DNA from: Leptodactylus fallax
Lineage: Eukaryota > Chordata > Amphibia > Anura > Leptodactylidae
Assembly: GCA_947044405.1 (NCBI GenBank)
Contig: CAMRHE010000207.1
Span: forward strand, 1,002,001-1,066,000
DNA length: 64,000 nucleotides
Direction of reading: 5' to 3'
Below are positions 30,812-41,624 of this stretch, one piece after another. Each line of letters begins with the position of its first letter. Within the stretch, counting starts at the first letter, position 1. A program made the translations under genes and the position numbers. Under the pieces are notes generated by a model. It saw only the letters and a program-made list of their open reading frames with translations. It had not been told where the DNA came from and ran no database searches.

Positions 30812-32640
30812 AACACTAGAAATTAGGGTGTTTATTTCATGTCTTGTAAAGATGCAGGTTAGAATAGATCAGCCACTGAATGTAATCTGTGGTCCCATTC
30901 ACTTACTGTAAGCAGAGATCCTGAAAACTTTCAAGGTGTTTTCCATGGACTTACATCTTCCAGCGTTGTATTAAATGCAGCAGGTGGTCACTTTTACATA
31001 TGTATTGGCTGCATCCTCTTCGCACTGATACTGTGCCTTTCAGTGGACTGCATGGGGACCGGAAGTCTTGTATTTCAGCTTTCCCTGGTGTTGTACCGAC
31101 GCTCGATCAATTGACCATGTTTTAATCCTCCTGCTTGTTCTCAGAGAAGCGCAGAGTTGGGCACGTGACCGAGAATCAGCACATCATCTGGGGGAGGTTG
31201 TCCTATAAAAGTATTGGCATGGAAGGAATGCAGCAAATCTATATAGTATATAAGTGGGATCTTCTGCTGCATGTGATATAATGGTGGAAGACCATCTGAA
31301 TTATACAATAAGTTAGGTATTTTACATCAAAAATAGAAAACCTCTTAAAGAGGAGCTGTCCCTACTCCTGCCAGGAGTGTTTTAGTGAATAATTCTATTT
31401 TCCCATGATGTAACCATTCTGGAGTATCTTTTCTTAGAACTTGGAATTATACTATTGTTCTGGTAGAAATTTCTGAATAAATTGACAACTAGGTGTAACC
31501 ATTCTCCTTGTTAAAGGGGTGTGTCCATACAGAGTCGGCGATCAGAGTGTGCATAGACAACCCCACTTCTGGTAACACCCAGGTGTCAGCTAACTCATAT
31601 ATTTCTAGTAGGAGTAACAGAGGGACAGTACAACAGAGAGTTATAAAACAGACATGTCCAGAGATCCTTTGGCATAATTGTGGCATTAAACTAGCTCAGT
31701 TGTTTCATGAATTCTAGAAGCCAGGAAAATCACAAGGCCGCTCTCTATAATTTACTAAGTGATTTCATTTACAGGAAGAATTTGAGCAGTATAATGTTTA
31801 TTGTGAACTTTTATATTGTACCTAGAAAGGTTTACTTAACGTAGAACCTAAAAATTCAGGTTTGACAGGTGTATGAGGAAGCTGAGGCATGGGCTACTTG
31901 TAGAGCTGCTTTAACTGTACCTCTGCCTGCCAAGAAGGGAGGGAATGTAGCAAGCTTCTTTTACTTCAACCAGTACATTTATATTCACTTTATTTCTAAA
32001 CTGGCACTCTGAAATCTCTGCAGCATCTGCTAGACTCACAAGTGTCATTTTATATAGAAGTCTGTGGTGAAGGGAGGGGGGATTTAGCAAAGAGAAAGAA
32101 GAGAGACAGATGCAGCAGCTAATAGGAAGTGTCTATCTCACCCCAAGTGCTTTATTTACATCAGTACAGGCCAGTAGTTCTCTATAATGCCCTATATAAT
32201 CCTGCTGCCGCTTCTTAGGGTGAGAGACTCCTCAGATTCTACTATCCTTTTTGTGTACAGTATATCAGATACGACATAGCAGCTAGTCTTTACCCACCAT
32301 CTCCGAGACAGCTGAAAATTGAAGATAAATCCTTCAGAGTGGAAAACTGCTAAATATTGGAAAAAAATCAGTCATATTGTGTATACAGTGGTATTCCTTA
32401 CGTATATTTGATTTATTCTAAGTTTGTTGACTTGGATGCCCTTTTATACTGTAGATGTTTCAAAGGAAATTCAAGTTGACCAAAGGTTTCCCTCTGTGCC
32501 ACTATTCTGCTCTAAATTTGACAGATGTGATTGTTAAACCTGGCAAATTTGTTTCTGAGCAGGATCTGAATTAGTGAAACTCAGAATCTTTAGCACCCAT
32601 ATTTCCCAGTAGTACTTGGTTCTTCAGTAAAATTCAGTAG
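30812..32640. other. Mostly unassigned sequence with one family K element
   Basis: Apart from the element at 31434-31646 no repeat ends or credible exons are seen. Complex sequence near 31880-32330 may be unique host DNA. Confidence 0.3.
31434..31646. mobile_element. Family K fold-back element, copy 2
   Basis: TTAGAACTTGGAATTATACT and TTCTGAATAAATTGACAACTAGGTG pair inversely with CACCCAGGTGTCAGCTAACTC and ACAGAGAGTTATAA. The same layout is seen at 35765-35995. Confidence 0.55.
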
Positions 32641-32641
32641 A

Positions 32642-33308
32642 GGGGGATTTACTAATCTAAATGCACCAGAATTCGGCTTAATCTGCACCAAAAAAAAATC
32701 TGTCTTGCGCACCATATTTATCATGTGTTTTAGACACTTAGTTTTGTTTTGATACGCGGTTTAGCAAAAATTGAGGCTTTCTTAAAGAAGACCTTTCATG
32801 TCCTCGGACACTGGCGGGATTATATACCGCTAGAAAGGTGACAGTGCGCTGAATTTGGTGCACTGTCAGCTCTGCCGGTATGGCCCCGGGGGCTGGTGAT
32901 ATCGGTATCCCTTCACTGTCAGAAGGGCGGACCTTACAGCCTAATGTCATCTTTAATAGCCAAGAGTACTGTCGGGGATGACGATAGGCTTTAAGGCTCG
33001 CCCTTCTGACAGTGAAGGGATACCGATATCACCATCCCCTGGGCCCATACCGGCAGAGCTGACAGTGCACCGACTGTCACCTTTCTAGCAGTGTATAATA
33101 CCGCCCATCTTAGAGGACATGAGAGGTACTCTTTACACGGGGTATTCTTTAAGATTAAACAATTTTGGCACAAAATTCTGCAAGGCCAAGATATAGGTGG
33201 TATAAAGTTAGACTAGGCGGTATAATAATGGACCAGATTTATCATCCAGCACCAGCCATTGTGATAAATCTGGCATTTCCTATTACACAGGATTAGTAAA
33301 TCTGCCCC
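32642..33308. mobile_element. Miniature element (GGGGGATTTACTAAT ends), interrupted
   Basis: GGGGGATTTACTAATC at the left and GATTAGTAAATCTGCCCC at the right are inverted ends. A family E palindrome sits inside at 32782-33136. Confidence 0.55.
32782..33136. mobile_element. Family E fold-back element, inserted in another element
   Basis: TTAAAGAAGACCTTTCATGTCC and GGACATGAGAGGTACTCTTTA are the ends. ATACCGGCAGAGCTGACAGTGC mirrors GCACTGTCAGCTCTGCCGGTAT, and GATACCGATATCACC mirrors GGTGATATCGGTATC. The 355-bp palindrome is shorter than the 30230 copy. Confidence 0.75.
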
Positions 33309-33799
33309 AGTATCACCCCGATATACCGACTACATGTTATAGTAATAAGATCAGAAATCTTCATTTTTATGCTGTGGATAAAGTTAAGCCTTGAAACAAG
33401 TTCCCTGTGCTCCATAGACGGGGAGCAATATATTTACTTTTAGCATTGATCTATTACAGTTAGGTTTATGGCTTTCGAGGCAGAGGTCAGATGCTACATC
33501 GTGGAATATATAAATCTTACACAATGTAGGCTCCTGGCCAGTATAATATACTGTAAGGGAAGACATGTCTATTTCTTTGAATATTAAAAAACTTCTCCAG
33601 GAGGCACCCATAAAAGGATCCTCAGATGCAGCATATGACTACTTATAGTCACGGTTTTCTGTGTCTATCACCGTAGCATATCCATATTTATTGAGGCACC
33701 TATAACACCGCCCTATGAATATAGAGTGAGAGATACTGTAATATATAGGCAGACAAGGAGCGGTAAACTCACCAGGAGATGTAATGCAAATAACATTTA

Positions 33800-34246
33800 G
33801 GGGGTGTTCACACACAGGAATTTGATGCTGATTTTGTCAAGCAGAAAATTTCTTCTTCAGGAGTTTGAAGCAGATTTTTTTCTGCTTGTCAAAACCCGAC
33901 AAGGATTTTGACACTGAATTTGAAGCAGATTTTGACGCTGAATTTGGAAAAGAGTGGTACTGCATTTCGTCTTTTATTGGGCAGGGCCCAATTCCAAATT
34001 TGCTAGCGGAATTTGACAAATTCTGCATCAAAATCTGTGCCAACGGAAAAGGTGTATTTTCTACCTCCCATTCATTTCAATGGGCGTTCTCAGGAGGAAT
34101 TCGTCTAAATGAGCAGAATGCTTATTTTCACTGGCTTAGAACATCAGCTAACAGAAAAAATCAGCTCTTGCCTCCCATTGAAATGAATGGGAGACAGAAT
34201 TCAGGTGGAATTCGAAGTGGATTCTGTCAAATTCCTGAACACCCCC
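33800..34246. mobile_element. Miniature element, family M, with TTA duplication
   Basis: The left end GGGGGTGTTCA and right end TGAACACCCCC are perfect 11-bp inverses, flanked on both sides by TTA (33797-33799 and 34247-34249). The wider arms contain AGGAATTTGA against TCAAATTCCT and CCATTCATTTCAATGGG against CCCATTGAAATGAATGGG. The 133-codon frame here comes from imperfect internal repeats (GAATTTGAAGCAGATTTTGA) and is not a gene. TWA duplications and GGG ends suggest PIF/Harbinger. Confidence 0.8.
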
Positions 34247-34788
34247 TTACAGTATACACCATTTGAGGCCTGTGGATACGCTGAGAAACAACATTGGTTG
34301 TTTGTAATCCAGAAGAAAGTCTTCTTTAATCTTCTTTAAGATCTCAGAAATTAATTTCTTAAGAGGGTATTCCCATCACATAACAAGTGGCAGGTGAGTT
34401 TACTGCTGTTCAAAAGGTACAGTGAAAAGGAAGGTTAAAACCCCCAGCCCCCAACCACCACTGAGACCAGCCCCTTTTTGGGATAGGACATGTCCAAATT
34501 TGCTGGGATTGTTTTAAAAAATATGGGACTGTCCTGGCAAGTTTGGGACAGTTACCAACTATATTTGAGAGTCTAATAACCCAAGAGTGTGATCCTTAGG
34601 TGTGGTGTTGTTGTTTCCATTTGTGTACAGTTTTTGTGTTTCCAAGGTGCTGCATCCTGGAACAGTATTACAGCTAGGATTTTCTAAAGATAATGGGGCC
34701 ACGTAGCATACACTTTTGTCAGCTTCTATTTTTTCCAATTCTGATATGTTTTTATGGGCATTTCTGCCTTCAACTTTGTCGTATCTAT

Positions 34789-34796
34789 GTATACAG
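34789..34796. repeat. 8-bp target duplication, left (GTATACAG)
   Basis: Identical to 35261-35268; GTATACAG itself is nearly palindromic. Confidence 0.88.
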
Positions 34797-35260
34797 CAGG
34801 GGTAGGCAACCTTTTTTGTTTGGCGTGCCGATTTCGATTAAAAAAAATCAAAGTTGAGGTACTCGGAATGCCGGTCAATAATTGTAAGTCTGACGACCCC
34901 TGCACACGGTGTTATGTCCCATAGTGGCCCCTGCACATGGTATTATGTCCCATAGCGACCTCTGCACACGGTATTATGTCCCATAGCGACCCCTGCACAC
35001 AGTATAATATTCTAACTTTTATAATATTCCAATTGTCCCCACTCACTAGCTATTATTATACTGTGGGGTCTCTTCAGACCCCAGAGTATAATAATCGGAG
35101 GTCCAACAGAGATGACAAACATAAAAAACAATGTTACTCACCTTTTCCTGCACTCCGTGGCGGCTCTGTTCTCTTAGGGCGCTTCTGCCTGTAGTCAGTG
35201 ACCGCTGATTGGGTCTCAGGGGCCGCTCTTGGCACGCCTGCCGGGGGTTGCCGACCCCTG
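34797..35260. mobile_element. Non-autonomous hAT element with perfect 8-bp target duplication
   Basis: The ends CAGGGGTAGGCAACC and GGTTGCCGACCCCTG are inverted repeats with one mismatch in 15. GTATACAG stands on both sides (34789-34796 and 35261-35268). That combination is diagnostic of hAT transposons. The 464-bp interior has no transposase; it contains a 31-bp tandem block and a hairpin centred near 35083. Confidence 0.9.
34893..35005. repeat. 31-bp tandem repeat inside the hAT-like element
   Basis: About 3.6 units of CCCCTGCACACGGTATTATG + TCCCATAGCGA, with few substitutions. Confidence 0.85.
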
Positions 35261-35268
35261 GTATACAG
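35261..35268. repeat. 8-bp target duplication, right (GTATACAG)
   Basis: Second copy of the duplicated target of the hAT-like element. Confidence 0.88.
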
Positions 35269-35715
35269 TAAAACCTCTCCAAAGACCACCTTAATGAGAC
35301 GACCACCCCCTTTACCAGACCAGATTTTCAGTTTCACTATGTATTAAAGCGTAACTAAACTTTAATTTTTTTCCTAAATCCATAGGATCCATCCTATTTC
35401 TCTACAATCCTGTCCAGTAGAACTCTATGGAGAGGAAAAGGAAAGCTCCTCAAAGTAGAGCGATAACTGCACTATAGAGAGACGGTTCTTTTTCACAACA
35501 CAGCTGGGTTATCAGGAATTACTATCCATCCTTCTACTGACAGAAATGACTCGTTTACTGCTGGAGGCGGCCTCATATCTCTTCCTTTTTTGCGTCTCCT
35601 CCTCCTCTCCATAGAGCCTCTCTAAAGATTTATAAAAGAATAAATAAAAGTATATTAAAGTGGTTTTGCAGGATTAGAAAATATGATTTTTCTTCTTCTC
35701 AGGAAGTGACCTCAC

Positions 35716-35745
35716 TTATACTATACTATACTATACTATACTATA
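35716..35745. repeat. (CTATA)n microsatellite
   Basis: Six pentanucleotide units, just left of a family K fold-back element. Confidence 0.9.
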
Positions 35746-35764
35746 GCAATGCTGGTACATCTCC

Positions 35765-35995
35765 TTAGAACTCTGCATTGTTCTGTTCCTCTATTATTCC
35801 TCGAAGAAACTGATGAAGAAATTGACAACTGGGTGTTACCAGTTGGGGGGGGGGTGTCCCAACATATCCTGATCCTGTAAAACATAGCTGACGGTCTAAA
35901 AATCAAACCTTTGAATACGGCCCAAGACCCAGTTGTCGATTTCATAAAATTCCAGGAGGAATAACAGAGGAAATGACACAACATAGAGTTCTAAG
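35765..35995. mobile_element. Family K fold-back element, copy 3
   Basis: TTAGAACTCTGCATTGTTCT and TTCCTCTATTATTCCTCG on the left mirror GAGGAATAACAGAGGAA and ACATAGAGTTCTAAG on the right, and GACAACTGGGTGTTACC mirrors GGCCCAAGACCCAGTTGTCG. The 231-bp copy has no coding capacity. Confidence 0.7.
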
Positions 35996-35999
35996 AAAA

Positions 36000-36770
36000 T
36001 TTGGTAACCTTTAATAAAACAATAAAACAAAGCAAACTTTAACTGGATTGTTTTTCTGCAATATCTAAAACTGCGGTGAAATGAGGGAATTACAATAAAG
36101 CTGCTAACTGATCCCCCATGCAGCAGTTCCAGTAACAATGGTGCATGTGGATAGTGTGTCGATGGTGTACGGCTTGTGTGAAGTGCTGGAGATGCGGATG
36201 AGACTGAGCGACACATGTTCTTCATCATTCCTGTATAATGAGTCATTTTCTGCCATTGTAGCCGTAACTGCCATCCATGTATGTTGTGTAGCCGAGCTCT
36301 GATGTTACCGCAGATTATATCATCAGTCTGTAAAAATCAGCAGAGAACTGGGGGCAATGGAAGAGCAAACCCAATTACGTAAAGGCCATAGAATGTAACC
36401 TGTGCTGTGTAGAGAGACAGGAGCTTCACAGGAAGGCGGTCACTGTATGGAAAGATTAGGATATACTGTCAGTAAATACTGCTATGGTTCCCGTGAGTAT
36501 ATTTAGGTGGTTGTGCCGCTTGCTTTATGCCTTTTGAGGGTTTGGTAGCGGTGTGGATCTAACGTAGTAAATACTTTATTACTTTATATTTACCTTTATA
36601 GTCTGACCTGTGCCTAGAACAAATATTTGCCTGATTTTTTTCTTTTTTTTTTTTCTTTTTCTGTTTTTGCATCTTTGGCATACATTTAAGGGATTTCCCA
36701 CATTCTGGATCCATTTATTGAAATGAAAAACACTGCAGAGTAATGGCATAAGAAACCATGACTTAAGGAT
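36000..36770. other. Unassigned sequence
   Basis: No repeat ends or convincing exons were found; AT-rich from about 36560. Confidence 0.3.
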
Positions 36771-36773
36771 TTT

Positions 36774-37056
36774 CCTTAGCCCGCACAGAGATGACACCAC
36801 CCACCTGCTATCTAGTGCCCATGGGAACAGCGGCCGCAGCGGCCATAGCTTCCTGAGATGGTAGCTTGGCCGCCTTCTACTGTTCAGGTGCCGAAGATGT
36901 TCAGCACAGGCCGGATATAGGATGTCTGTAGCATCTCTATATTTCCCATATCTGTGCCTACACAGTAGCGGTCGCAGACGCCATCTTGGGAACCTTTTTA
37001 TGTTTGTACCCATGGGCATCATGGGTAAGGGTGTTTCTCCATGCAGGCTAGGGTAA
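36774..37056. mobile_element. GC-rich fold-back element
   Basis: CCTTAGCCCGCACAGAGATGACACC at the left roughly pairs with TGTTTCTCCATGCAGGCTAGGG at the right. GCCCATGGGAACAGCGGCCGC and GTAGCGGTCGCAGACGCCATC are further inverse words. A 147-codon minus frame across it is repeat-derived. Confidence 0.4.
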
Positions 37057-37499
37057 ACCCTGAAGCTATGCTGTAGTTTGTTATGCCATTACACAACAAT
37101 GTATGTCGTTTTTAAAATTTTCCAGAAAGCAGATAACCCTCTTAATGCATGTGATCTCAATAGGAAGGGGAGAATATGAAATTGCAGACACTTTTGGTGG
37201 TGACTTATCATGCTTGAAAAAAAAAAATGGACTGGACATGTTGAAATCCAACTGCTCAAACCTCAACTTCCCTGACATCTGCTATTGAGGAGCTTCAAAG
37301 GGCACCTATACTAAATTGGATAGTCAGCCAATCCATCCGAATTTGGTGGGTTCAGCCACCGTTCATGTAATGTGTATGGCTAGCTAGATATGTTAGTCCA
37401 GGATAAGTGATGCTTTAGCTGCAATTAATACTATACGAGTATATCCTCTGTAGTGCTGCTGGGAAATCATACTCAACTGTTTGCTGTGACAGTAGGACC

Positions 37500-37730
37500 C
37501 CCTGGGCAACTAACTGTTGAGGATTTTAAAAACATGGTTGCCTTCTTCCTGAAACAGCACCATGGTTTGTGTCTGGTTTTGCAGCTCAGCTCCTTTGAAA
37601 TAAAAGGGACTCAGCTGCAATACCACAAACAACCAGTAGACAGGTGTGGTGCTGTTTTTTTTGGGGGGGAGGGGGGGTTTTAATAAAGAAATCAGCTATG
37701 TTTTTCCAAATCTGGACATCCCATTTAAGC
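37500..37730. mobile_element. Family I repeat copy 1
   Basis: CCATGGTTTGTGTCTGGTTTTGCAG, GAGCTGCAATACCA and CAAATCTGGACATCCCATTTAA match the two halves of the split copy at 53020-53540. It carries a G/T-rich tract at 37652-37680. Confidence 0.5.
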
Positions 37731-37998
37731 TCTTTTCACAGAGTTAGGTGGATTATGAAAATATACCATCTATACTATTCTTTTTAGGAATAAATGTCTA
37801 TGTGGCTTTATAATCATGTTTTCCACTTACAGTGCTGCAAAAAAGTTTCCAAATGTTCTTTTGTTTTACATATGTATCACACTGGAAACCTGAGTAACCA
37901 CATAGCGCAGACTGGAAATTACTGTTGCATTTATTAACATTGGTTGACCATAACTATGGAAAACTAATAATTGATTCCAAGGCTCCAAATGTCCTCCT

Positions 37999-38293
37999 AA
38001 GGCCAAATCTACACAAACATGTGCAGCAATGGGTCTGTGGGAAAATGGAACGGACGATGCATGGATGATAACTGTGTGCCATCCACAGGCCATTGGTTTC
38101 CTGCAGTGAGCCAGGTCACAGAAATGGACAGGACTAGGACCTCTCCTGAGTTCACAGCCCCATACACGGACCCATTATAATACACGAGCATGTGTACAGT
38201 ATGAGGGCATACAAAATAATGGGTCAGTGTGCTAGCTGTTAAAAACATGACTACCACACCGACAAAGATCATGGTCGTGTGCACGGAGCCTAA
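37999..38293. mobile_element. Miniature element, family N copy 2
   Basis: TAA, then GGCCAAATCTACACAAACATG; and GTCGTGTGCACGGAGCC, then TAA. The TAA duplication is intact and the ends are rough inverses. About 290 bp, without coding capacity. Confidence 0.65.
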
Positions 38294-38555
38294 GCCTGAA
38301 GCCAAAATGTTGCAGAAAACTTCTGTGTTTTGTTGCAGATTTTGCTGCATTGTTTGAGCCAAAGCCAAGAGTGGCTTCATGAGGAATGGGAAATATATGT
38401 ACTTCTTCTTATATTAAATTTCTGTATAATTTTTATTATATCTTCTTCTTTTCCTACTCCTTCTCCTCTCTGCTAAATACATTTCTGGCTTTCAAAAAAC
38501 AGCAGAATCTACAGCATAAAACGCAGCTTTTCCGCAGTGTGTGGCCTCAGTCTAA
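38294..38555. mobile_element. Family A-like miniature element, degraded
   Basis: TTGCAGATTTTGCTGCATTG at the left and GCAGCTTTTCCGCAGTGTG, TGGCCTCAGTCTAA at the right are family A words in inverse orientation. It directly follows the family N element. Confidence 0.4.
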
Positions 38556-39225
38556 AACAAGATAAAAGGAAGATCAAAGACAAATGGGCACAACAATTGC
38601 AAAAGATAAAGTTAGTCCTTACATGTGAAAGTCAGAAAGAGCTGCTGGAAGCTGTAAATCACTTTCTATGTAGAGGACCAGAGCTTGTTTAGTTTCACAG
38701 TGTGCCAGAAAAATAATATGCAGCTGTCCTCACCTGGCATTTAAAGAAGCAGCTCATCTATGGACACATAGAGAACTGTATTGAACATGTAGATGTAATA
38801 TAAACTAGTCAGAGCGTGCCATTCATACACCTGTTTTACCAGTGAAATGCTCATACTGAGGGCTGTCTCATCTAATCACATGGACCACAGATCTGGCATT
38901 CTGTGGTAAATGTGCTTTCAAGTTGCAGTGGCCAAGAAAACGCCATTGCATGTTGAAAATATAGCCATTGTAACCTGAAGGATTTTTTGGATTGCTGCTA
39001 AGGGTTGTTACATTTAGGGGGCAGTTTTTGTCTTACATGAGTAATCGGACATCTGTAAACCACTTCTGTCATGTTCTCCGCTGTCACTGACAGGTTGCCA
39101 CCTGACTCGATCCTGCTAGATTGCAGCAGCAAGAGCTTTGAAACTGCGCAGGTTAAAAGCCAGGGATCATGTACTGTATATGTAAGGCACTTTGTGGTTA
39201 TCTAGTTAAAGTAGAGTAATAACAC

Positions 39226-39638
39226 TTAAAGGAGCCTGTCAGGTCTGCTTAGAGTACTAAATCACCCACAGGTCCTTATGTTTAGTATCTCAAATAGCCT
39301 ATTTCTAACTCTGTCAGTGCCTGGAATTAACAAAAAAAAATCCTTTTCATTTGGCACCTGTGCTGTTGTTCACCGAAGTCGGAGGAGTACACATCGGCTT
39401 CAGTGCGCATGCGCCAGACCTCGGGCACATGCGCAGCGAAGCCAATATGTACATCCTCGGCTTCACTGAAGAACTGTACAGGCGCTGGGAACACCAGAGA
39501 TGAGCCCAGTGAGACTCAACGGACTCATCTCTAGGTAAGTATAAAGGTTTGTCTTTTCATAGTGGCCCCTAGGACGATGGGCCCATAAGGACCTGTGGAT
39601 TGTTTAGTGCCCCAAATGGACCTGACAGGTTCTCTTCA
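39226..39638. mobile_element. Fold-back element with GGAGCCTGTCAGGTC ends
   Basis: TTAAAGGAGCCTGTCAGGTC and GACCTGACAGGTTCTCTT are inverted ends. CCACAGGTCCTTATG mirrors CATAAGGACCTGTGG, and CGAAGTCGGAGGAGTACACAT mirrors ATGTACATCCTCGGCTTC. About 413 bp. Confidence 0.7.
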
Positions 39639-40039
39639 AATACATAGCCATTCTGACCCGCACTAGAAAAGATCCCAAAAACAAGTGGGAGAGGTGAAAG
39701 TATGTAAAAGAGAAAGTGCAGCGTTAATTTGGCATTCTGCTCTTGACAAAGTAAACTCTGGTTGCTACGGGTAACAAGGAATGTTTTTCTTCTAGACAGT
39801 TCCATAGATCTATCCCAGTGTTCTCAATAGTAAAGACCAATTGTTCTATTTGCTTTAGTGTCTTCTAAATGACTGGCATTGTATCCGCCAGCTAAATGCT
39901 GCCTCCATCATGTAGATGAAAGGTTACAATCTCAGCCATTTCTGATCTTTGATTGGTCTCCTATAAACAGCCAAAAATTTTTAACAAAAACAGTATCTTG
40001 GTTCAGTAACAATTGGTACACGATGTATCAAAGCTGCAC

Positions 40040-40450
40040 GCCATTTTTTCACCACATAATAAGCCTTAACAGCCATTATCTTTTCTTGCTTGAACTATTG
40101 ATCTGAGCTTCATATTCCTTAAAATGCAGGAAATCCATAGCAATATCTTGCCCGGCTTAATGCTGTTTTATTATGATTAAAGTAGGATTTTACAGCCCTA
40201 GCACAGAAGAATGATTAAGGTATTGCAGAGAATAAATTGGCTGCTGATTGTTCTCGGACTGAATACTGTAAGTTAATTTACTCTTGTGCAGGTTTACGAG
40301 CGTATGCTTTAGAGCCTCCTCCGCTACAAAGATTAGAAAAAGATCTCTACATGGTGAGAATTAAGATGTGACGGGACTTGTGGCCTTAAGGAGAATTCCT
40401 AATGTGTGGCAGCCATGTAATTGGTCTATGTAATAATGCTGTTAATACAT
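40040..40450. other. Repeat-free island around a candidate exon
   Basis: AT-rich complex sequence with words such as TTATGATTAAAG and GTAAGTTAATTTACTC and no transposon ends. It may be conserved regulatory or intronic DNA; inference. Confidence 0.25.
40292..40353 (+). CDS. Candidate coding exon, product unknown
   Basis: TTACTCTTGTGCAG precedes 40292, and CTACATG followed by GTGAGAATT closes the interval at 40353, a good donor. Of 62 bp, the frame skipping the first two bases reads 20 codons without a stop (YALEPPPLQRLEKDL in the middle), ending exactly at the donor; incoming phase 1, outgoing phase 0. A second frame is also open, which lowers the value of this. I do not recognise the peptide. 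A plus-strand gene with exons at 8643 and 40292 is possible but unproven. Confidence 0.3.
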
Positions 40451-40500
40451 ATGGAGACCTAAATAGCTAGCCTAAAATACAGTTATGTCTCATTGACCAG

Positions 40501-40520
40501 TTCCTCCTCCTCCTCCTCCT
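40501..40520. repeat. (CTC)n short repeat
   Basis: Six triplet units. Confidence 0.8.
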
Positions 40521-40561
40521 TTCAATTTTATTAGTAGTTGCTTGCAGTACACACGTGTATA

Positions 40562-40593
40562 CATATATATATATATATATATATACATACACA
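40562..40593. repeat. (AT)n microsatellite
   Basis: About 11 AT units followed by AC units. Confidence 0.9.
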
Positions 40594-40676
40594 CGCACAG
40601 ATGTAGCACTGTTTAACTTTACTTTCTGTACCTTGATATTCTGTCTCAGAAGACAACAAAGCCATTGAAAACCCAT

Positions 40677-41023
40677 TAAGGCCGGGGCCCCAAGTGGTGT
40701 AGTTTTTTTCCGCAGTGTTTTACAGTCACATCCGAGTGGATGGGATTCTAGTGAATCCTATCCCCACTTTGCGATAAAATACGTCCAGCGGACACACTCC
40801 GATTTCCAAAACCGTTGCGGTTTTGGAAATCGCGGCATGTCTATTATACCTATGGAAACACCAGCGGTTTCCCTATAGGTATAATTGAAGCAGAAAGTCC
40901 GCAGAAGAAACCTCTGCGAATTTTCTGTGCAAAGCGCTTCGGGATGAACCACGAAGCGTTGCCACCGCGGTTTTTCCTGCAGTGCTTTTTTGCTGCGGGA
41001 CGCCACATGGGGCCTTAGTCTAA
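40677..41023. mobile_element. Miniature element, family A copy 2
   Basis: TAA precedes GGCCGGGGCCCCAAGTGG, and CCACATGGGGCCTTAGTC is followed by TAA. GGTTTTTCCTGCAGTGC on the right mirrors CGCAGTGTTTTACAG on the left. It shares a long block with 405-667. About 340 bp, no coding capacity. Confidence 0.75.
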
Positions 41024-41092
41024 AAGAGTTGAGTTGACACTGTACTACGGTGTTGTTAACGCATTATGAGTCAGGTTAACCTTTGCTACATC

Positions 41093-41112
41093 TGTGTGTG
41101 TGTGTATGTATG

Positions 41113-41157
<45 letters not shown>

Positions 41158-41184
41158 AATATGTGTGTGTGTGTGTGTGTATAT
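41093..41184. repeat. Compound (GT)n(AT)n(GT)n microsatellite
   Basis: GT units, GTAT units, about 17 AT units, then TAATAATATGT and GT units. Confidence 0.92.
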
Positions 41185-41575
41185 GCGCATGTCAACCCAG
41201 CAGAGCAACCGAGTTAGGTTCACCTGAATCAAATAGTGTTTTTCCTTTGTGAATTGGTGCCTACATTGCCAAGATGTTGTCGTTTTTGTCAATATGTAAA
41301 AAAAAGCTCTTTGGAGCAATAAGGACATTGGTACTTACCTCTTTGGAGCCATGGTGATGCCATTGTTGCTCCAGAGAGCTTATTTGCATACACACAAAAA
41401 TGCAGTTATCTTAGCAACAGAGGCACTGATTCATAAGGGGACAACGCTGCTAGACTAATTCAGGTGACCCTAACCTAACAGTGTTCTCCCCTTGTGAATT
41501 GGTGCCTCTGTTGCCGAGATACCAGCATTTCTGATTCAGGTGAACCTAACCTATTTGTAGGGCTGGGTTGATGTG
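41185..41575. mobile_element. Fold-back element with GTCAACCCAGC ends
   Basis: GTCAACCCAGCAGAGC and TTAGGTTCACCTGAATC on the left mirror GATTCAGGTGAACCTAA and GGGCTGGGTTGATGTGC on the right. GTGAATTGGTGCCTACATTGCC and GTGAATTGGTGCCTCTGTTGCC recur directly, and GCTCTTTGGAGCAA mirrors TTGCTCCAGAGAGC. Confidence 0.65.
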
Positions 41576-41624
41576 CTGGGTGCTGGTGACAGACTCCCTT
41601 GAAAGCGACCCTTCTTTCATGACC

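Noticed and set aside
33865..34266. 133-codon plus-strand frame with EFEADFDAEFG-like repeats
   Set aside because: It covers a palindromic miniature element and arises from its internal GAATTTGAAGCAGATTTTGA repeats; no family resemblance.
36579..37022. 147-codon minus-strand frame
   Set aside because: It overlaps a GC-rich fold-back element and an A/T-rich tail, with no conserved motif.
37831..37870. Another Tc1 end (ACAGTGCTGCAAAAAAGTTTCC)
   Set aside because: It resembles Tc1 ends such as CAGTGCTGTGCAAAAG, but no matching second end or transposase remnant was found.
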